Shown: positions 53,298-62,493 of the stretch, piece after piece | Numbering within the stretch: the stretch's first letter is position 1 | Layout: every line of letters begins with the position of its first letter | From: Natrinema sp. CBA1119 | GTDB taxonomy: Archaea > Halobacteriota > Halobacteria > Halobacteriales > Natrialbaceae | Length of the DNA stretch: 64,000 nt | Reading direction: 5' to 3' | NCBI RefSeq assembly: GCF_002572525.1 | Contig: NZ_PDBS01000008.1 | Span: 62,001 to 126,000, forward strand | Made by a program: the position numbers and the translations under genes | The notes under the pieces: model-generated | The model's input: only the letters and a program-made list of their open reading frames with translations | What the model was told of the DNA's origin: nothing | Databases searched by the model: none

Positions 53298-54488
53298 ATG
53301 TCACAACCACTGGACGGTGTTCGAGTCCTCGATCTCGGGCAGATCTATCAAGGTGGCTACAGCGGACTCCTCCTGTCGTTTTTAGGGGCCGATGTAGTCA
53401 AAGTCGAGCCGCCGTGGGGGGAGAACGTCCGGACGCGAAGCGAGGACGGGAAACCCCCACAGTACCAGTTCATGAACGCGACGAAACGGGGGATCACGCT
53501 CAATCTCAAGTCCCAGGAGGGAAAAGAGACGCTCAAGGACCTCGCCGCCGAAGCGGACGTCCTTCTCGAGAACTTTGCAACCGGGAAGATGGACGACCTC
53601 GGCGTTGGATACGACGTGCTCCGCGAGGTGAACCCCGCTCTCGTCTACGCACACGGATCCGGTTACGGCGACGACGGGCCATATGCCGAGTACCCGGCGA
53701 TGGATCTGACGGTTCAGGCGATGAGCGGCGCGATGCATACCACCGGCTACTCGGATCAGCCGCCGGTGAAGGCCGGTCCGGCGATCTCCGATTTCATGGG
53801 TGCGCTTCATCTCGTCGTCGGGATCGTCAGTGCGCTCTTCGAGCGCGAGTCGACCGGAGAGGGACAGTACGTCGAAGTCGGGATGTTCGATACCATGTAC
53901 CCGACGCTGGCGTCGCCGGTATCCTCGATAGTCGATCAGAACGACGCACCCCCGCGTACGGGTAACAAACACTCCGGCCTGGCCATTGCTCCGTACAACA
54001 CGTACGAAGTCGAAGACGGGCACGTTGCTATCATCTGTATCTCCGAGCGCCACTGGGACGAGCTGACCGAAGTCATGGGGCGGCCGGAACTGTCGGACGT
54101 AGAGAAGTACTCGTCGAAGGCCCGTCGAGCAACGCACATCGAGGAAGTCGATGGCTACGTCGAAGAGTGGCTGGACGGGAAAACCAAGGACGAAGTGATG
54201 GAAATTCTCCTGGAGGCCAACGTGCCGAGCGCTCCGGTCAAAACGGTCGAAGAGATCATCGAAGATCCACACCTCGAGCACCGAAACATGATCAAACGCC
54301 TCCCGAACCAGACGGACGGGACGGACGAAATACCGGTGCCCGGCATGCCGATCAAGTTCTCGGACGCTGACGAACCGGATATTGAACGCGCTCCGTTTCT
54401 CGGCGAACACACCGACGAGATCCTCGCCGAGATCGCGCGCTACTCGGACGAAGAGATCGAGCAACTGAGAGAGAAGGACGTCATTTGA
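53298..54488 (+). CDS. CaiB/BaiF (class III) CoA-transferase
   Basis: The protein has 396 residues from MSQPLDGVRVLDLGQIYQGG. Class III CoA-transferase marks are LLSFLGADVVKVEPPWGENV, ATKRGITLNLKSQEGKETLK, YDVLREVNPALVYAHGSGYG, and MDLTVQAMSG with the catalytic Asp (YPAMDL). It transfers CoA from a donor thioester to a carboxylic acid, so it probably activates the imported substrate. A TATA box supports the start. The enoyl-CoA hydratase gene follows 73 nt downstream. Confidence 0.9.
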   Translation: MSQPLDGVRVLDLGQIYQGGYSGLLLSFLGADVVKVEPPWGENVRTRSEDGKPPQYQFMNATKRGITLNLKSQEGKETLKDLAAEADVLLENFATGKMDDLGVGYDVLREVNPALVYAHGSGYGDDGPYAEYPAMDLTVQAMSGAMHTTGYSDQPPVKAGPAISDFMGALHLVVGIVSALFERESTGEGQYVEVGMFDTMYPTLASPVSSIVDQNDAPPRTGNKHSGLAIAPYNTYEVEDGHVAIICISERHWDELTEVMGRPELSDVEKYSSKARRATHIEEVDGYVEEWLDGKTKDEVMEILLEANVPSAPVKTVEEIIEDPHLEHRNMIKRLPNQTDGTDEIPVPGMPIKFSDADEPDIERAPFLGEHTDEILAEIARYSDEEIEQLREKDVI

Positions 54489-54561
54489 ATCGGCGATCGA
54501 ACTGCGGCGCGAGGCAGCGCTCCGATCGAAACGCACCACAGAAGGAATCTGAACGACACTC

Positions 54562-55353
54562 ATGACACAATTTGACAAAATCGAGTACTCGGTGACGGAC
54601 GAACGAGCGGAGATCGTCTTCGATAGGCCCGACGTTCTGAACGCGTTCGACGCGCAGATGTTAGAGGAGATAACCGAGGCGTTGTACGAGGCGATGACCG
54701 ATCAGGCGGTCAGCGTCGTCTTGCTCACCGGAAACGGCCGCGGCTTTTGCAGCGGTGCCGACGTCAGCAACATGGACGGCCGCGATGACCGAGACACGCC
54801 GTGGGACTACCGAGCGCATCTCGGAATGGTCCAGAACGTCGTCCGACTGCTCTATAACGGGGAGAAGCCGACGATCGCGGCGATCAACGGACCCGCGATC
54901 GGTGCCGGATGCGATTTCGCACTCGCCTGTGACCTCCGAGTGGCCAGTGAGGAAGCCGTCCTTCGGCAACAGTTCGTCAACATCGGTCTCGTGCCCGGTG
55001 ACGGCGGCGGGTGGCTCCTCCCTCGTCTGATCGGAGAGAGCAAAGCGAAAGAGTACCTGTTGACGGGGAAGGACATCACACCCGAGGCTGCACTAGCGGA
55101 CGGACTCGTCGTCGACGTCGTCGAGGACGGAGAAACGCGTTCCACCGCACGCGAACTCGGCAACGACATCGCCGCGAAGCCAAGGACCGGTGTTCGCGGC
55201 ACCAAATCGCTCGTAGACGTTTCTCAATCGTTCGAGGAGTACACGCAAGCGGCGTTCGAGCGACAGTGGGAATGCGTCAACGACGCGGAGCATTCCGAGG
55301 CCGTCGCCGCTATGCGCGAGGGCCGAGAGCCCGATTTCGACCGGGAGGAGTGA
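54562..55353 (+). CDS. Enoyl-CoA hydratase/isomerase family protein
   Basis: This 263-residue crotonase has oxyanion-hole segments FCSGADVSNM and NGPAIGAGCDFALACDLRVA, and SKAKEYLLTGKDITPEAALA with one of the two usual glutamates (KEYLLTG). The other Glu, expected shortly before GLVPGDGGG, is replaced (QQFVNIGL), so the reaction may be isomerisation or another crotonase chemistry rather than classical hydration. Part of the IclR-linked island, between the CoA-transferase and the transporter genes. Confidence 0.85.
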   Translation: MTQFDKIEYSVTDERAEIVFDRPDVLNAFDAQMLEEITEALYEAMTDQAVSVVLLTGNGRGFCSGADVSNMDGRDDRDTPWDYRAHLGMVQNVVRLLYNGEKPTIAAINGPAIGAGCDFALACDLRVASEEAVLRQQFVNIGLVPGDGGGWLLPRLIGESKAKEYLLTGKDITPEAALADGLVVDVVEDGETRSTARELGNDIAAKPRTGVRGTKSLVDVSQSFEEYTQAAFERQWECVNDAEHSEAVAAMREGREPDFDREE

Positions 55354-55478
55354 TGGCTACCCTGTGACGACGGCGCTCGAGGGGACGAGAGCGCCGTTCC
55401 CGGGATCAAACGTACTACCGACACGAATAGCTGACAGGTCTCGTTTTATTGTCTATTTATCACTGGGGATAAGTCATC

Positions 55479-55490
55479 TTTATATATTAT
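55479..55490 (+). promoter_or_regulatory. TATA box of tctC
   Basis: TTTATATATTAT is centred about 27 nt before the ATG at 55511. Confidence 0.6.
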
Positions 55491-55510
55491 TAGGCATATG
55501 GTCTCTGTGT

Positions 55511-56521
55511 ATGGCAGACAACCACAAGAGAAGTCGACGGGACGTTCTCAAATACGGTGGGGTATCGATTGCGGGTGCGAGTATCGCTGGCTGTCTCGGT
55601 CGCGATGGTGACGGTGAATATCCGAATCAACCGATCCGGATCGTCGTTCCGTTCTCGGAGGGTGGCAGTACCGATACGTACGCTCGACAGCTCCAACCGG
55701 CCCTGTCGGACGAACTCGGTGTCGAGATCCAGATCGAAAACGTTCCCGGCTCAGCGTCGCTCCGCGGTGCACAGGAGGCGTTCACCTCCGATCCGGACGG
55801 CTACACGTACCTGATGATGAATCCGCCGTCCACGCCGCTGTCCACGATTATCAACGAGACGGACTGGGATATCACCGAGATGAAGGGAGTCGCCACGTAC
55901 GAGAAGACGGCGATTCTGGCCGTTGCGAATCCGGAACACGAAATCGAGGACTTCGAGGACCTCGTCAGCCGCTACTCCGGCGGGGAACTGAGCCAGTGGG
56001 CCGGCCAGACGGTGGGGAGCTACTACCACGTCGCATCACTGTACATGCGTCAGGCCTACGATCTCGATTTCGACGATTACATCGGGTACGAAGGAAACGG
56101 ACCAGCCACGCAATCCATCGTCTCGAACGAGAATCCGGCCGGTATCTCGTCGTCGGGTGCGACGCAGGGATTCACTGAAGACGATCGACTCGAGGTCGTC
56201 GTCCAGCTCGGGAGCGCCGGAACTCCCGCCTATCCGGACACGCCGACGCTGACCGATCTCGGATACGACGACATGGACTTCCTCGGAAACCTCACTCGGA
56301 CGTTCGCTGCGCCGCCGGAAACGTCGGACGAGAACATCGACACGTTCTCGAGCGCAATCGAAAGCACTCTCGAAGACGACGAAGTCCAGAGTTGGGGCGA
56401 GGAGACGGGAGCTAACTTCGTGTACGAAGGTCCGGATTCGACGGATCAGCTCATCAGTGACGTCGTCAACACGGTTGACGAAGAACTGGACGTCGAAGCC
56501 ATCCGCGAACAGATCAACTGA
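55511..56521 (+). CDS. tctC: TctC-type substrate-binding lipoprotein (TTT transporter)
   Basis: The protein has 336 residues. The N-terminus carries a twin-arginine signal (KRSRRDVLKYGG) and a lipobox SIAGC, so it is probably Tat-exported and lipid-anchored outside the membrane. The mature part has the TctC/Bug pattern: YPNQPIRIVVPFSEGGSTDT, ARQLQPALSDELGVEIQIEN and GLAG-like substitution SAGTPAYPDTPTLTDLGYDD. It binds a (poly)carboxylate for TctAB. The start is fixed by the TATA box and the signal peptide; longer versions would disrupt the signal. Confidence 0.88.
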   Translation: MADNHKRSRRDVLKYGGVSIAGASIAGCLGRDGDGEYPNQPIRIVVPFSEGGSTDTYARQLQPALSDELGVEIQIENVPGSASLRGAQEAFTSDPDGYTYLMMNPPSTPLSTIINETDWDITEMKGVATYEKTAILAVANPEHEIEDFEDLVSRYSGGELSQWAGQTVGSYYHVASLYMRQAYDLDFDDYIGYEGNGPATQSIVSNENPAGISSSGATQGFTEDDRLEVVVQLGSAGTPAYPDTPTLTDLGYDDMDFLGNLTRTFAAPPETSDENIDTFSSAIESTLEDDEVQSWGEETGANFVYEGPDSTDQLISDVVNTVDEELDVEAIREQIN

Positions 56522-56610
56522 GTCGACGTAGCGCTTCGAAACTGGATACAGGATCGATCGTTGGAATTGGATCGTGTACCCATTTTCCCCGAACGCGGTA
56601 TCGAACGATA

Positions 56611-56620
56611 AGCTATATAT
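56611..56620 (+). promoter_or_regulatory. TATA box before tctB
   Basis: AGCTATATAT, centre about 32 nt upstream of the Met at 56648 and only 17 nt before the earlier Met at 56633, which favours 56648 as start. Confidence 0.45.
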
Positions 56621-56647
56621 CCGTAACTACGCATGGTGTTACCAGAC

Positions 56648-57232
56648 ATGGAATTGAAAGGTGGAATGAACATATCAGAAAGGAGCATTGATTACGCAAT
56701 TAACGCACTGTTCCTGGCCCTCGCGATATACGCGTTCGTCGAATCGTTCTCGTTCACCCAATCGGCCCAAGTGTGGCCGCGAAACGTGAGCCTCTTCATG
56801 ATCATCGGGGGGACGATCCTCCTTTTCAGAAGCTACCTGCCGGCGGTGGTGAAACCGATCGTCGAAGACAAATCGTTTTTCGATGGCAACGAGAGTCAAG
56901 AGATCGCGGACGAGGTCACCGGCGAGGAGGGAACAGAAACCGACTCCGAAGACGCGGCAGACGAACAGGACAGTCAGAGCATCGGTCGATACCCGATAGA
57001 TAATTCCGTGTTCACGGCGGTGAGCATGCTCGGCTATATCACGCTCGGGTTCGCGATCGGTCTGCTCTGGGCGACGCCGATATTCGTCGCCCTCTACTGC
57101 TGGTGGTTCCAGAAACCGTGGTACCTCATGGGAATCCTCTCGGTCCTCGGGTTCGCGGTCGCGTACGGGTTCTGGGATCTGCTCTATCTCCCGATCGATC
57201 AGGGAGCGCTCACGGAGATGGTACTCGGATGA
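56648..57232 (+). CDS. tctB: TctB-type small membrane subunit
   Basis: The protein has 194 residues from MELKGGMNISERSIDY (an ATG 15 nt upstream is possible). There are four membrane helices, at about 15-35, 45-60, 120-140 and 150-185 (AINALFLALAIYAFVE, VSMLGYITLGFAIGLLWATP and others); an acidic loop of about 55 residues sits between helices 2 and 3. It is the small subunit of the tripartite tricarboxylate transporter, assembled with TctA. Its stop overlaps tctA by 4 nt (ATGA). Confidence 0.82.
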   Translation: MELKGGMNISERSIDYAINALFLALAIYAFVESFSFTQSAQVWPRNVSLFMIIGGTILLFRSYLPAVVKPIVEDKSFFDGNESQEIADEVTGEEGTETDSEDAADEQDSQSIGRYPIDNSVFTAVSMLGYITLGFAIGLLWATPIFVALYCWWFQKPWYLMGILSVLGFAVAYGFWDLLYLPIDQGALTEMVLG

Positions 57233-58728
57233 GTTTGCACGAACCGATCCTCGCGGGTCTCGAGATCCTGTTCAGCTGGCCGACCATCGGCTGGATGGTT
57301 CTCGGCGTTGTCATCGGCATCGTCATCGGTGCGCTGCCGGGGATGGGCGCCTCGCTCGGCATGGCGATCGCGCTCCCGTTGACCCTACCGTTGCAATCGG
57401 TCAACGCGCTCATCCTCCTCGTGGGGATTTACAGCGGCTCGATGTACGGTGGCAGTATCGCAGCGATTCTCATCAACGTCCCGGGGACGGCCGGCTCCGC
57501 TGCGACCACATTAGACGGCTATCCGCGCTCGAGAATGGGTGAGGCCAAGAACGCGATCGCGATTTCCGCCACCTCGTCCGCGATCGGGGGGACGTTCAGC
57601 CTGATTACCCTGCTCTTGCTGATGCCGATCCTGATCGAGGTCGTGTTGCTCTTCCAGACCCCCGAGTACTTCGCCGTCGCCGTACTGGGTCTCTCGCTGA
57701 TCGTCGTCGTCGCTCGCGGGTCCATCGTGAAGGGGATCCTCTCGGGTGCGTTCGGCGTCCTCCTCGCGACTGTCGGTATCGCACCGATGACGCCGACCCA
57801 GCGGTACACCTTCGGGAGGTTACAGCTAATGGACGGCCTCGACTTCATTGCGATCCTGATCGGTCTGTTCGCGATCGCCGAGATGATCAAACTGGCGTCC
57901 GAAGGAACGATCGCGAAGAACGACGTCGATATCAGCGGAAACACCGTCAGCGGGATAAAGGAGGCGCTGTCGAAACCGGTGACGATGATCAAATCGTCGT
58001 ACATCGGAATGCTCGTCGGTGCGATCCCCGGTGGGGGTTCGTCGGCCGCGAACTTCCTTTCGTACGGTGAGGCGATGCGCTCCTCGTCGAACCCCGACGA
58101 ATTCGGGGAGGGCTCGACGGAAGGACTCGTCGCGTCCGAGGCGTCTAACAACGGCACGATCGGCGGCTCGATCATTCCGACAATCTCCTTCGGAATCCCC
58201 GGAAGCGGAGCGACCGCGGTGTTGCTCGGCGGCCTCCTGATGCACGGCCTCCGGCCGGGTCCGCAGCTGTTCGAGGCCCAGGCGGGGACGACGTACGCGA
58301 TGTTGCTCTCGATCCTCGTCGGTAACGTCGTCATCCTCGCTGTCGGTTTGCTGCTCATCACGCGTGCGAGCTACATTACCAAAATCTCGACGACGACCAT
58401 CATCCCGATGGTCATCGTCCTCTCGTCGCTCGGTGGAATCGCGCTCCGGTCGAACTGGGTAGACGTCGTGACCGTATTCCTGCTGGGCGTCCTGGGATAC
58501 TGGATGATGCAGAGTAACTACTCCGTGATCGCGTTCGTCTTGGGAGCGATCCTCGGTCCGATCGCCGAGGAGAACTTCATCCGATCGCTCCAGTTATCGG
58601 ACGGATCGTACATGATCTTCGCGACGCGCCCGATCACGGCAACGATCCTCTTGGCGGCGTTCCTCATACTCTTCGGCCCCATCCTGAAGCAGTTATACGA
58701 ACGCACGTCGGGAGCGATCACCTCCTGA
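57229..58728 (+). CDS. tctA: TctA-type large membrane subunit
   Basis: The protein has 499 residues from MSLHEPILAGLEILFSWPTI. There are about 11-12 helices. TctA signatures are GALPGMGASLGMAIALPLTL near the N-terminus and VGAIPGGGSSAANFLSYGEA in the middle, plus GIPGSGATAVLLGGLLMHGL. It forms the ion-coupled permease channel of the TTT system with TctB and the binding protein TctC. It is translationally coupled to tctB. The length is normal for the family. Confidence 0.92.
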   Translation: MSLHEPILAGLEILFSWPTIGWMVLGVVIGIVIGALPGMGASLGMAIALPLTLPLQSVNALILLVGIYSGSMYGGSIAAILINVPGTAGSAATTLDGYPRSRMGEAKNAIAISATSSAIGGTFSLITLLLLMPILIEVVLLFQTPEYFAVAVLGLSLIVVVARGSIVKGILSGAFGVLLATVGIAPMTPTQRYTFGRLQLMDGLDFIAILIGLFAIAEMIKLASEGTIAKNDVDISGNTVSGIKEALSKPVTMIKSSYIGMLVGAIPGGGSSAANFLSYGEAMRSSSNPDEFGEGSTEGLVASEASNNGTIGGSIIPTISFGIPGSGATAVLLGGLLMHGLRPGPQLFEAQAGTTYAMLLSILVGNVVILAVGLLLITRASYITKISTTTIIPMVIVLSSLGGIALRSNWVDVVTVFLLGVLGYWMMQSNYSVIAFVLGAILGPIAEENFIRSLQLSDGSYMIFATRPITATILLAAFLILFGPILKQLYERTSGAITS

Positions 58729-58819
58729 CGATTCCGCGCTGCTAACAGCTTTTCTTTCCGTCGAAACCGAACGCCAGTATATCGCTCCGACCGTTGTACT
58801 GCCACTTGCACAGTACCCA

Positions 58820-58830
58820 TCGGATTTATC
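58820..58830 (+). promoter_or_regulatory. TATA-like box of the LLM oxidoreductase gene
   Basis: TCGGATTTATC is centred about 27 nt before the ATG at 58854. Confidence 0.4.
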
Positions 58831-58853
58831 GGGGTGCGAGCGAAGGAACAGGT

Positions 58854-59864
58854 ATGAAGTTCGGCTTGCACCTGTTCGGACACCACACGAAATCGGAATC
58901 GCCCGCACGGAACTTCGAAACCGTCATCGAGCAAGTAGAGGCCGCTCGAGCGGCGGACTTCGACCTCCTCTGGACTGGACATCACTACCTCAGTGCGGAG
59001 AACCAGAAGTTCCAGGCCGTCCCAGCCCTCGGCCGGATCGCCGCGAGCGCGGGTGAGATGCACATTGGAACGTCGTTTTTGCTCCCGTTGCACCATCCGA
59101 TCATCGTCGCGGAACAGTTCGCAACGCTCGATGCGATAACGGGCGGTCGGATCATCTTCGCCCCGGTGATGGGCTATCGAGACAAGGAATTCGATTCGCT
59201 GGGGATCGACAAGTCCGACCGTCTCGGACGGCTCATCGAGGGGGTTCAGATCATCAAGCGCCTCTGGACGGAGGACGACGTCTCGTACGATGGCAAGCAC
59301 TTCCAGTTCGAGGACGCGACGATCGAGCCGAAACCCGTCCAGGACCCGCGCCCACCGATCTGGATCGGCGGCAACAAGGACAAGGCCATCGAACGAGCGG
59401 GGAAACTCGGTGACGTCTGGGTTGCCAACCCTCACGAGGACGAACCGACGATCGCCCGCCAGGTCGAAATCGCGGGCGAACCGAGCGGTGACGGTTATCA
59501 CGGCGTGATGCCCGCTCGGCGCGACGTGTTCGTCGCCGAGACGGACGCCGAGGCCCTCGAGATTTATGGCCCGGAGATCAAGAAGTACTACGACTGGTAC
59601 GCCCAGGAGGGGCAGGCCGAGGCCATGGAGAACCCCGACGCCCTCGATCAGCGACTCGACGATCTCAAGGAGGAGCGATTCATTATCGGCTCCCCGGAAA
59701 CCGTTACGGATCGCCTGGTCTCCCTCCAAGAGGATGTCGGATTGGATTGCGTCCTGATGGGGATGCACCGCCCGGGCGTGCCACACAGCGACGTGTTGCG
59801 TTCGATCGAACTGGTCGGCGATGAGGTCATCCCGGCCGTAACCGATCGGCTGGCGACCGAATAG
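58854..59864 (+). CDS. Luciferase-like (LLM class) flavin-dependent oxidoreductase
   Basis: The protein has 336 residues from MKFGLHLFGHHTKSESPARN. TIM-barrel luciferase-like features: DLLWTGHHYLSAENQKFQAV, MHIGTSFLLPLHHPIIVAEQ, GRIIFAPVMGYRDKEFDSLG, RPPIWIGGNKDKAIERAGKL. Family members use F420 or FMN for oxidation or monooxygenation. It may act on a side chain of the island's substrate. It is monocistronic-looking, 125 nt after tctA, with its own TATA-like box. Confidence 0.87.
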   Translation: MKFGLHLFGHHTKSESPARNFETVIEQVEAARAADFDLLWTGHHYLSAENQKFQAVPALGRIAASAGEMHIGTSFLLPLHHPIIVAEQFATLDAITGGRIIFAPVMGYRDKEFDSLGIDKSDRLGRLIEGVQIIKRLWTEDDVSYDGKHFQFEDATIEPKPVQDPRPPIWIGGNKDKAIERAGKLGDVWVANPHEDEPTIARQVEIAGEPSGDGYHGVMPARRDVFVAETDAEALEIYGPEIKKYYDWYAQEGQAEAMENPDALDQRLDDLKEERFIIGSPETVTDRLVSLQEDVGLDCVLMGMHRPGVPHSDVLRSIELVGDEVIPAVTDRLATE

Positions 59865-60239
59865 CGGCATACCGAGCCCGCGCAGTAGCGGTTCCCGTCT
59901 CCCGTCAGAAGACCCGATGGACGAGTTCCGACAGACAGACGACTGAGGGAACGTCCGTTATCGAAGTTCTCGATCCGACCGGAAACGGTGCCGCTTCCGC
60001 TCGTAAAATCACGCCTCGGTCGGAGCGGCTTGCGGAGCATCTCGAGTCGAGCGGCGCTCGGTTCGCTCGACGACTCGAAGCGTAACGCGAACCCGTTCCC
60101 GAAACTGTGGCCCGCACTCGACTGGGTCACGAGCCGGCACTCTGACGACACGACCTGTCGGAACCACCGACCGGCCGAATGACGCCGGATACCCCCAGAG
60201 AGGGATAACAGTAATAACGGTTCAGAGTATACAACGAGT
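59865..60239. other. Intergenic, nothing supported
   Basis: The short frames here are Arg/Ser-rich and non-acidic, unlike haloarchaeal proteins. A weak TATA-like AGTAATAACGG lies about 27 nt before uspA. Confidence 0.4.
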
Positions 60240-60665
60240 ATGTCAATACTTGCGGCAGTTGATCAGTCAGATCGTTCCGAATTCGTCGTCGAAGAAGCGG
60301 CGAAGCTTGCTCGAGCGTTCGACGAAGACATTCACGTTCTCCACGTGCTCAGCACCAGCGAATTCGTGAGTTTGGAACGGACCAGCGTCGAGAACGAAGA
60401 TCAGGGACTCGAGGTCGACGAAGTACGGGAGGTGGCCGCAACGATCGCCGACGAAACCGCACAGGGCCTCGATCAGCGTTACACACCGGTCGGGCTCGTC
60501 GGCGACGCTTCGAAGGAGATCCGCCGATACGCGACCGAACAGGACGTCGAGTACATCGTGTTGAGCCCGCGAAAGCGATCACCGACCGGAAAGGCCATCT
60601 TCGGTAGCGTCGCACAGGACGTCATCATCAACGCGACACAGCCTGTCGTCACAGCCAGGGAGTAG
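60240..60665 (+). CDS. Universal stress protein (UspA family)
   Basis: This 141-residue Usp domain begins ILAAVDQSDRSEFVVEEAAK, contains VGLVGDASKEIRRYATEQDV and ends with the ATP-binding pattern SPTGKAIFGSVAQDVI (G-2X-G-9X-G(S/T) type). It is a nucleotide-binding stress protein; in catabolic islands Usp genes are common passengers. It is followed 26 nt later by the thioesterase gene in the same direction, so they are probably co-transcribed. Confidence 0.9.
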   Translation: MSILAAVDQSDRSEFVVEEAAKLARAFDEDIHVLHVLSTSEFVSLERTSVENEDQGLEVDEVREVAATIADETAQGLDQRYTPVGLVGDASKEIRRYATEQDVEYIVLSPRKRSPTGKAIFGSVAQDVIINATQPVVTARE

Positions 60666-60691
60666 CCGTCGTCGATTTCACATCCTGATCC

Positions 60692-61105
60692 ATGAACACG
60701 TCCTACACGTACGAGCCGTCGGTCCGCCTTCGAGATCTCGATCGCAACGGACACGTCAACCACCCGGTTTACGCCGCGTACCTCGGCGAAACGCGAGCCG
60801 CGTATTACCGCGATGTCCTCGAGGAGGACCTCAGCGAACTCGACACTGTGATCGTCCACATCTCGATCGATTTCGTCGAGTCGATCGAATACGCGGACTC
60901 GATCACCATTGATGTGGCCGTCACTGAAATCGGCACCTCGAGCCTGACGATGGAGTACGAAATCCGCCATGACGACGGAACGATGGTCGCGACAGCGAAG
61001 ACGGTACAGGTCCGGTATGGCAACGGCGGTGCGGAATCCGAGGCGATACCTGACACCTGGCGGCACGCGATCCTCGACTACGAGGACCGGGACGTATCGC
61101 GTTGA
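60692..61105 (+). CDS. Acyl-CoA thioesterase (4HBT hotdog family)
   Basis: The 137-residue hotdog protein has RLRDLDRNGHVNHPVYAAYL, the 4-hydroxybenzoyl-CoA thioesterase-type active-site segment with the catalytic Asp (D-x-x-GHVN), then IDFVESIEYADSITIDVAVT and MEYEIRHDDGTMVATAKTVQ. It releases CoA from an acyl thioester, which may recycle CoA or end the pathway. Probably an operon with uspA. Confidence 0.88.
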   Translation: MNTSYTYEPSVRLRDLDRNGHVNHPVYAAYLGETRAAYYRDVLEEDLSELDTVIVHISIDFVESIEYADSITIDVAVTEIGTSSLTMEYEIRHDDGTMVATAKTVQVRYGNGGAESEAIPDTWRHAILDYEDRDVSR

Positions 61106-61256
61106 TGGGCCCCGAATCGCCAGTTTCGCTGACCGGGGCCGTCATCGCCGGATCGAATTCGCCGTTCCGTCTCGTGGCGTTCTCGGCAATATTTTCTAGG
61201 TTGAGTGGTTTCATGGCACCCAGTAGGCAACAGTAAGCAGGTGCCCAACAGTAATT

Positions 61257-62462
61257 GTGAATCCCGTTTCGAACATTCGGCAGACGCTACGAATCCTCTG
61301 GAGTGACGGCCGCGGGATCGTCCTCGTCACGATCGCCACTGGCTGGTTCTTCTCGCTGGGGGTTCGGATGGTGTACCCGGTGTTACTTCCGCACATTCGA
61401 ACGACGTACGGAATGGATCTCTCGACGGCCGGATTGCTCTTGACCGCGCTCTGGCTCGCGTACGCGATCGGTCAGCTCCCGGGCGGCGTGTTAGCCGATC
61501 GAGTCGGCGAGGGTCGGATCATGATGATCAGTTCCCTCGTCTCGGTCGGGATGATTCTGCTGATCGTCACCGCCCAGTCCGTGTTCGTCCTCTTCGTCGC
61601 GACGATTCTCTTCGGGCTGACGACCGCGTTATACGGGGTCGCACGGTTCACGTCGTTATCCCACCTCTATCCGAAACACGACGGCGCTGCGATCGGCATG
61701 ACGATGGGTGCCGGCGATATGGGGAACACGTTACTCCCCCCGATCGCCGCGTTCGTTGCGACGGCGTTCGCGTGGCAGTACGGGCTCGGAATGGCCGTGC
61801 CGATGTTCGCTCTCACCGCGATCGGACTCTGGTACTTCGTTCCGTCGAAGACGTCCGAGACGACGGCAGTCGACTCCGTTTCGATCGAAACGGGACGCTA
61901 CATCCTCTCGGAGGTCATGCGACCGTCGATGCTCGTGATGGCGACGATTCAGATCCTCGTCTATTGCGTCTGGCAGGCGCTGACCGGGTTCTATCCCACC
62001 TACCTCATCGAGATAAAGAACTTCCATCCAACTACCGCGAGCGCCGTCTTCGGGTTCTTCTTCGCCCTCGGCGTCGTCATCAAGCCGCTCTCCGGGACTG
62101 CCTACGACCGATTCGGTGCCCAGAAACCCCTTCGGGCGATGCTCATCGCGCTTATGGCGGGGCTGATTGCACTCCCGCTCGTGGACGGGTTCTGGGGCAT
62201 CGTTCTCGTGACGATCCCTCTCAGCGGCGTTCTGGGCTACAGTGCGATTACGCTGACGTTCATGACCGGTGGATTACCCCAGGACATACAGAATACCGGG
62301 CTGGGAACGCTCCGCACGACCTATATGGCGGTCGGGGCGCTCAGTCCCACGTTCGTCGGAACCCTCGCGGACTGGAACTACTTCGACGAGGCGTTCTTTC
62401 TGCTGGCGGGACTGACGGGAATCGCTCTCGTCGTCTCCCTTCGGATCACGGCCGACTACTGA
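61257..62462 (+). CDS. MFS transporter
   Basis: The protein has 401 residues from a GTG at 61257 (VNPVSNIRQTLRILWSDGRG). There are twelve predicted helices. The MFS loop motif between helices 2 and 3 is GGVLADRVGEGRIMM; SGTAYDRFGAQKPLRAM is the matching loop in the second half. It probably moves an organic acid with protons. It is encoded within the catabolic island, so it may be a second uptake or efflux route for the same class of substrate as TctABC. Confidence 0.87.
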   Translation: MNPVSNIRQTLRILWSDGRGIVLVTIATGWFFSLGVRMVYPVLLPHIRTTYGMDLSTAGLLLTALWLAYAIGQLPGGVLADRVGEGRIMMISSLVSVGMILLIVTAQSVFVLFVATILFGLTTALYGVARFTSLSHLYPKHDGAAIGMTMGAGDMGNTLLPPIAAFVATAFAWQYGLGMAVPMFALTAIGLWYFVPSKTSETTAVDSVSIETGRYILSEVMRPSMLVMATIQILVYCVWQALTGFYPTYLIEIKNFHPTTASAVFGFFFALGVVIKPLSGTAYDRFGAQKPLRAMLIALMAGLIALPLVDGFWGIVLVTIPLSGVLGYSAITLTFMTGGLPQDIQNTGLGTLRTTYMAVGALSPTFVGTLADWNYFDEAFFLLAGLTGIALVVSLRITADY

Positions 62463-62493
62463 CGACGACCGATCGTTCGCGCCCGTCTCGCGA

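Noticed and set aside
58518-59870. 450-aa minus-strand frame opposite the LLM oxidoreductase and the end of tctA
   Set aside because: It is the antisense shadow of two clearly recognisable genes in high-GC DNA.
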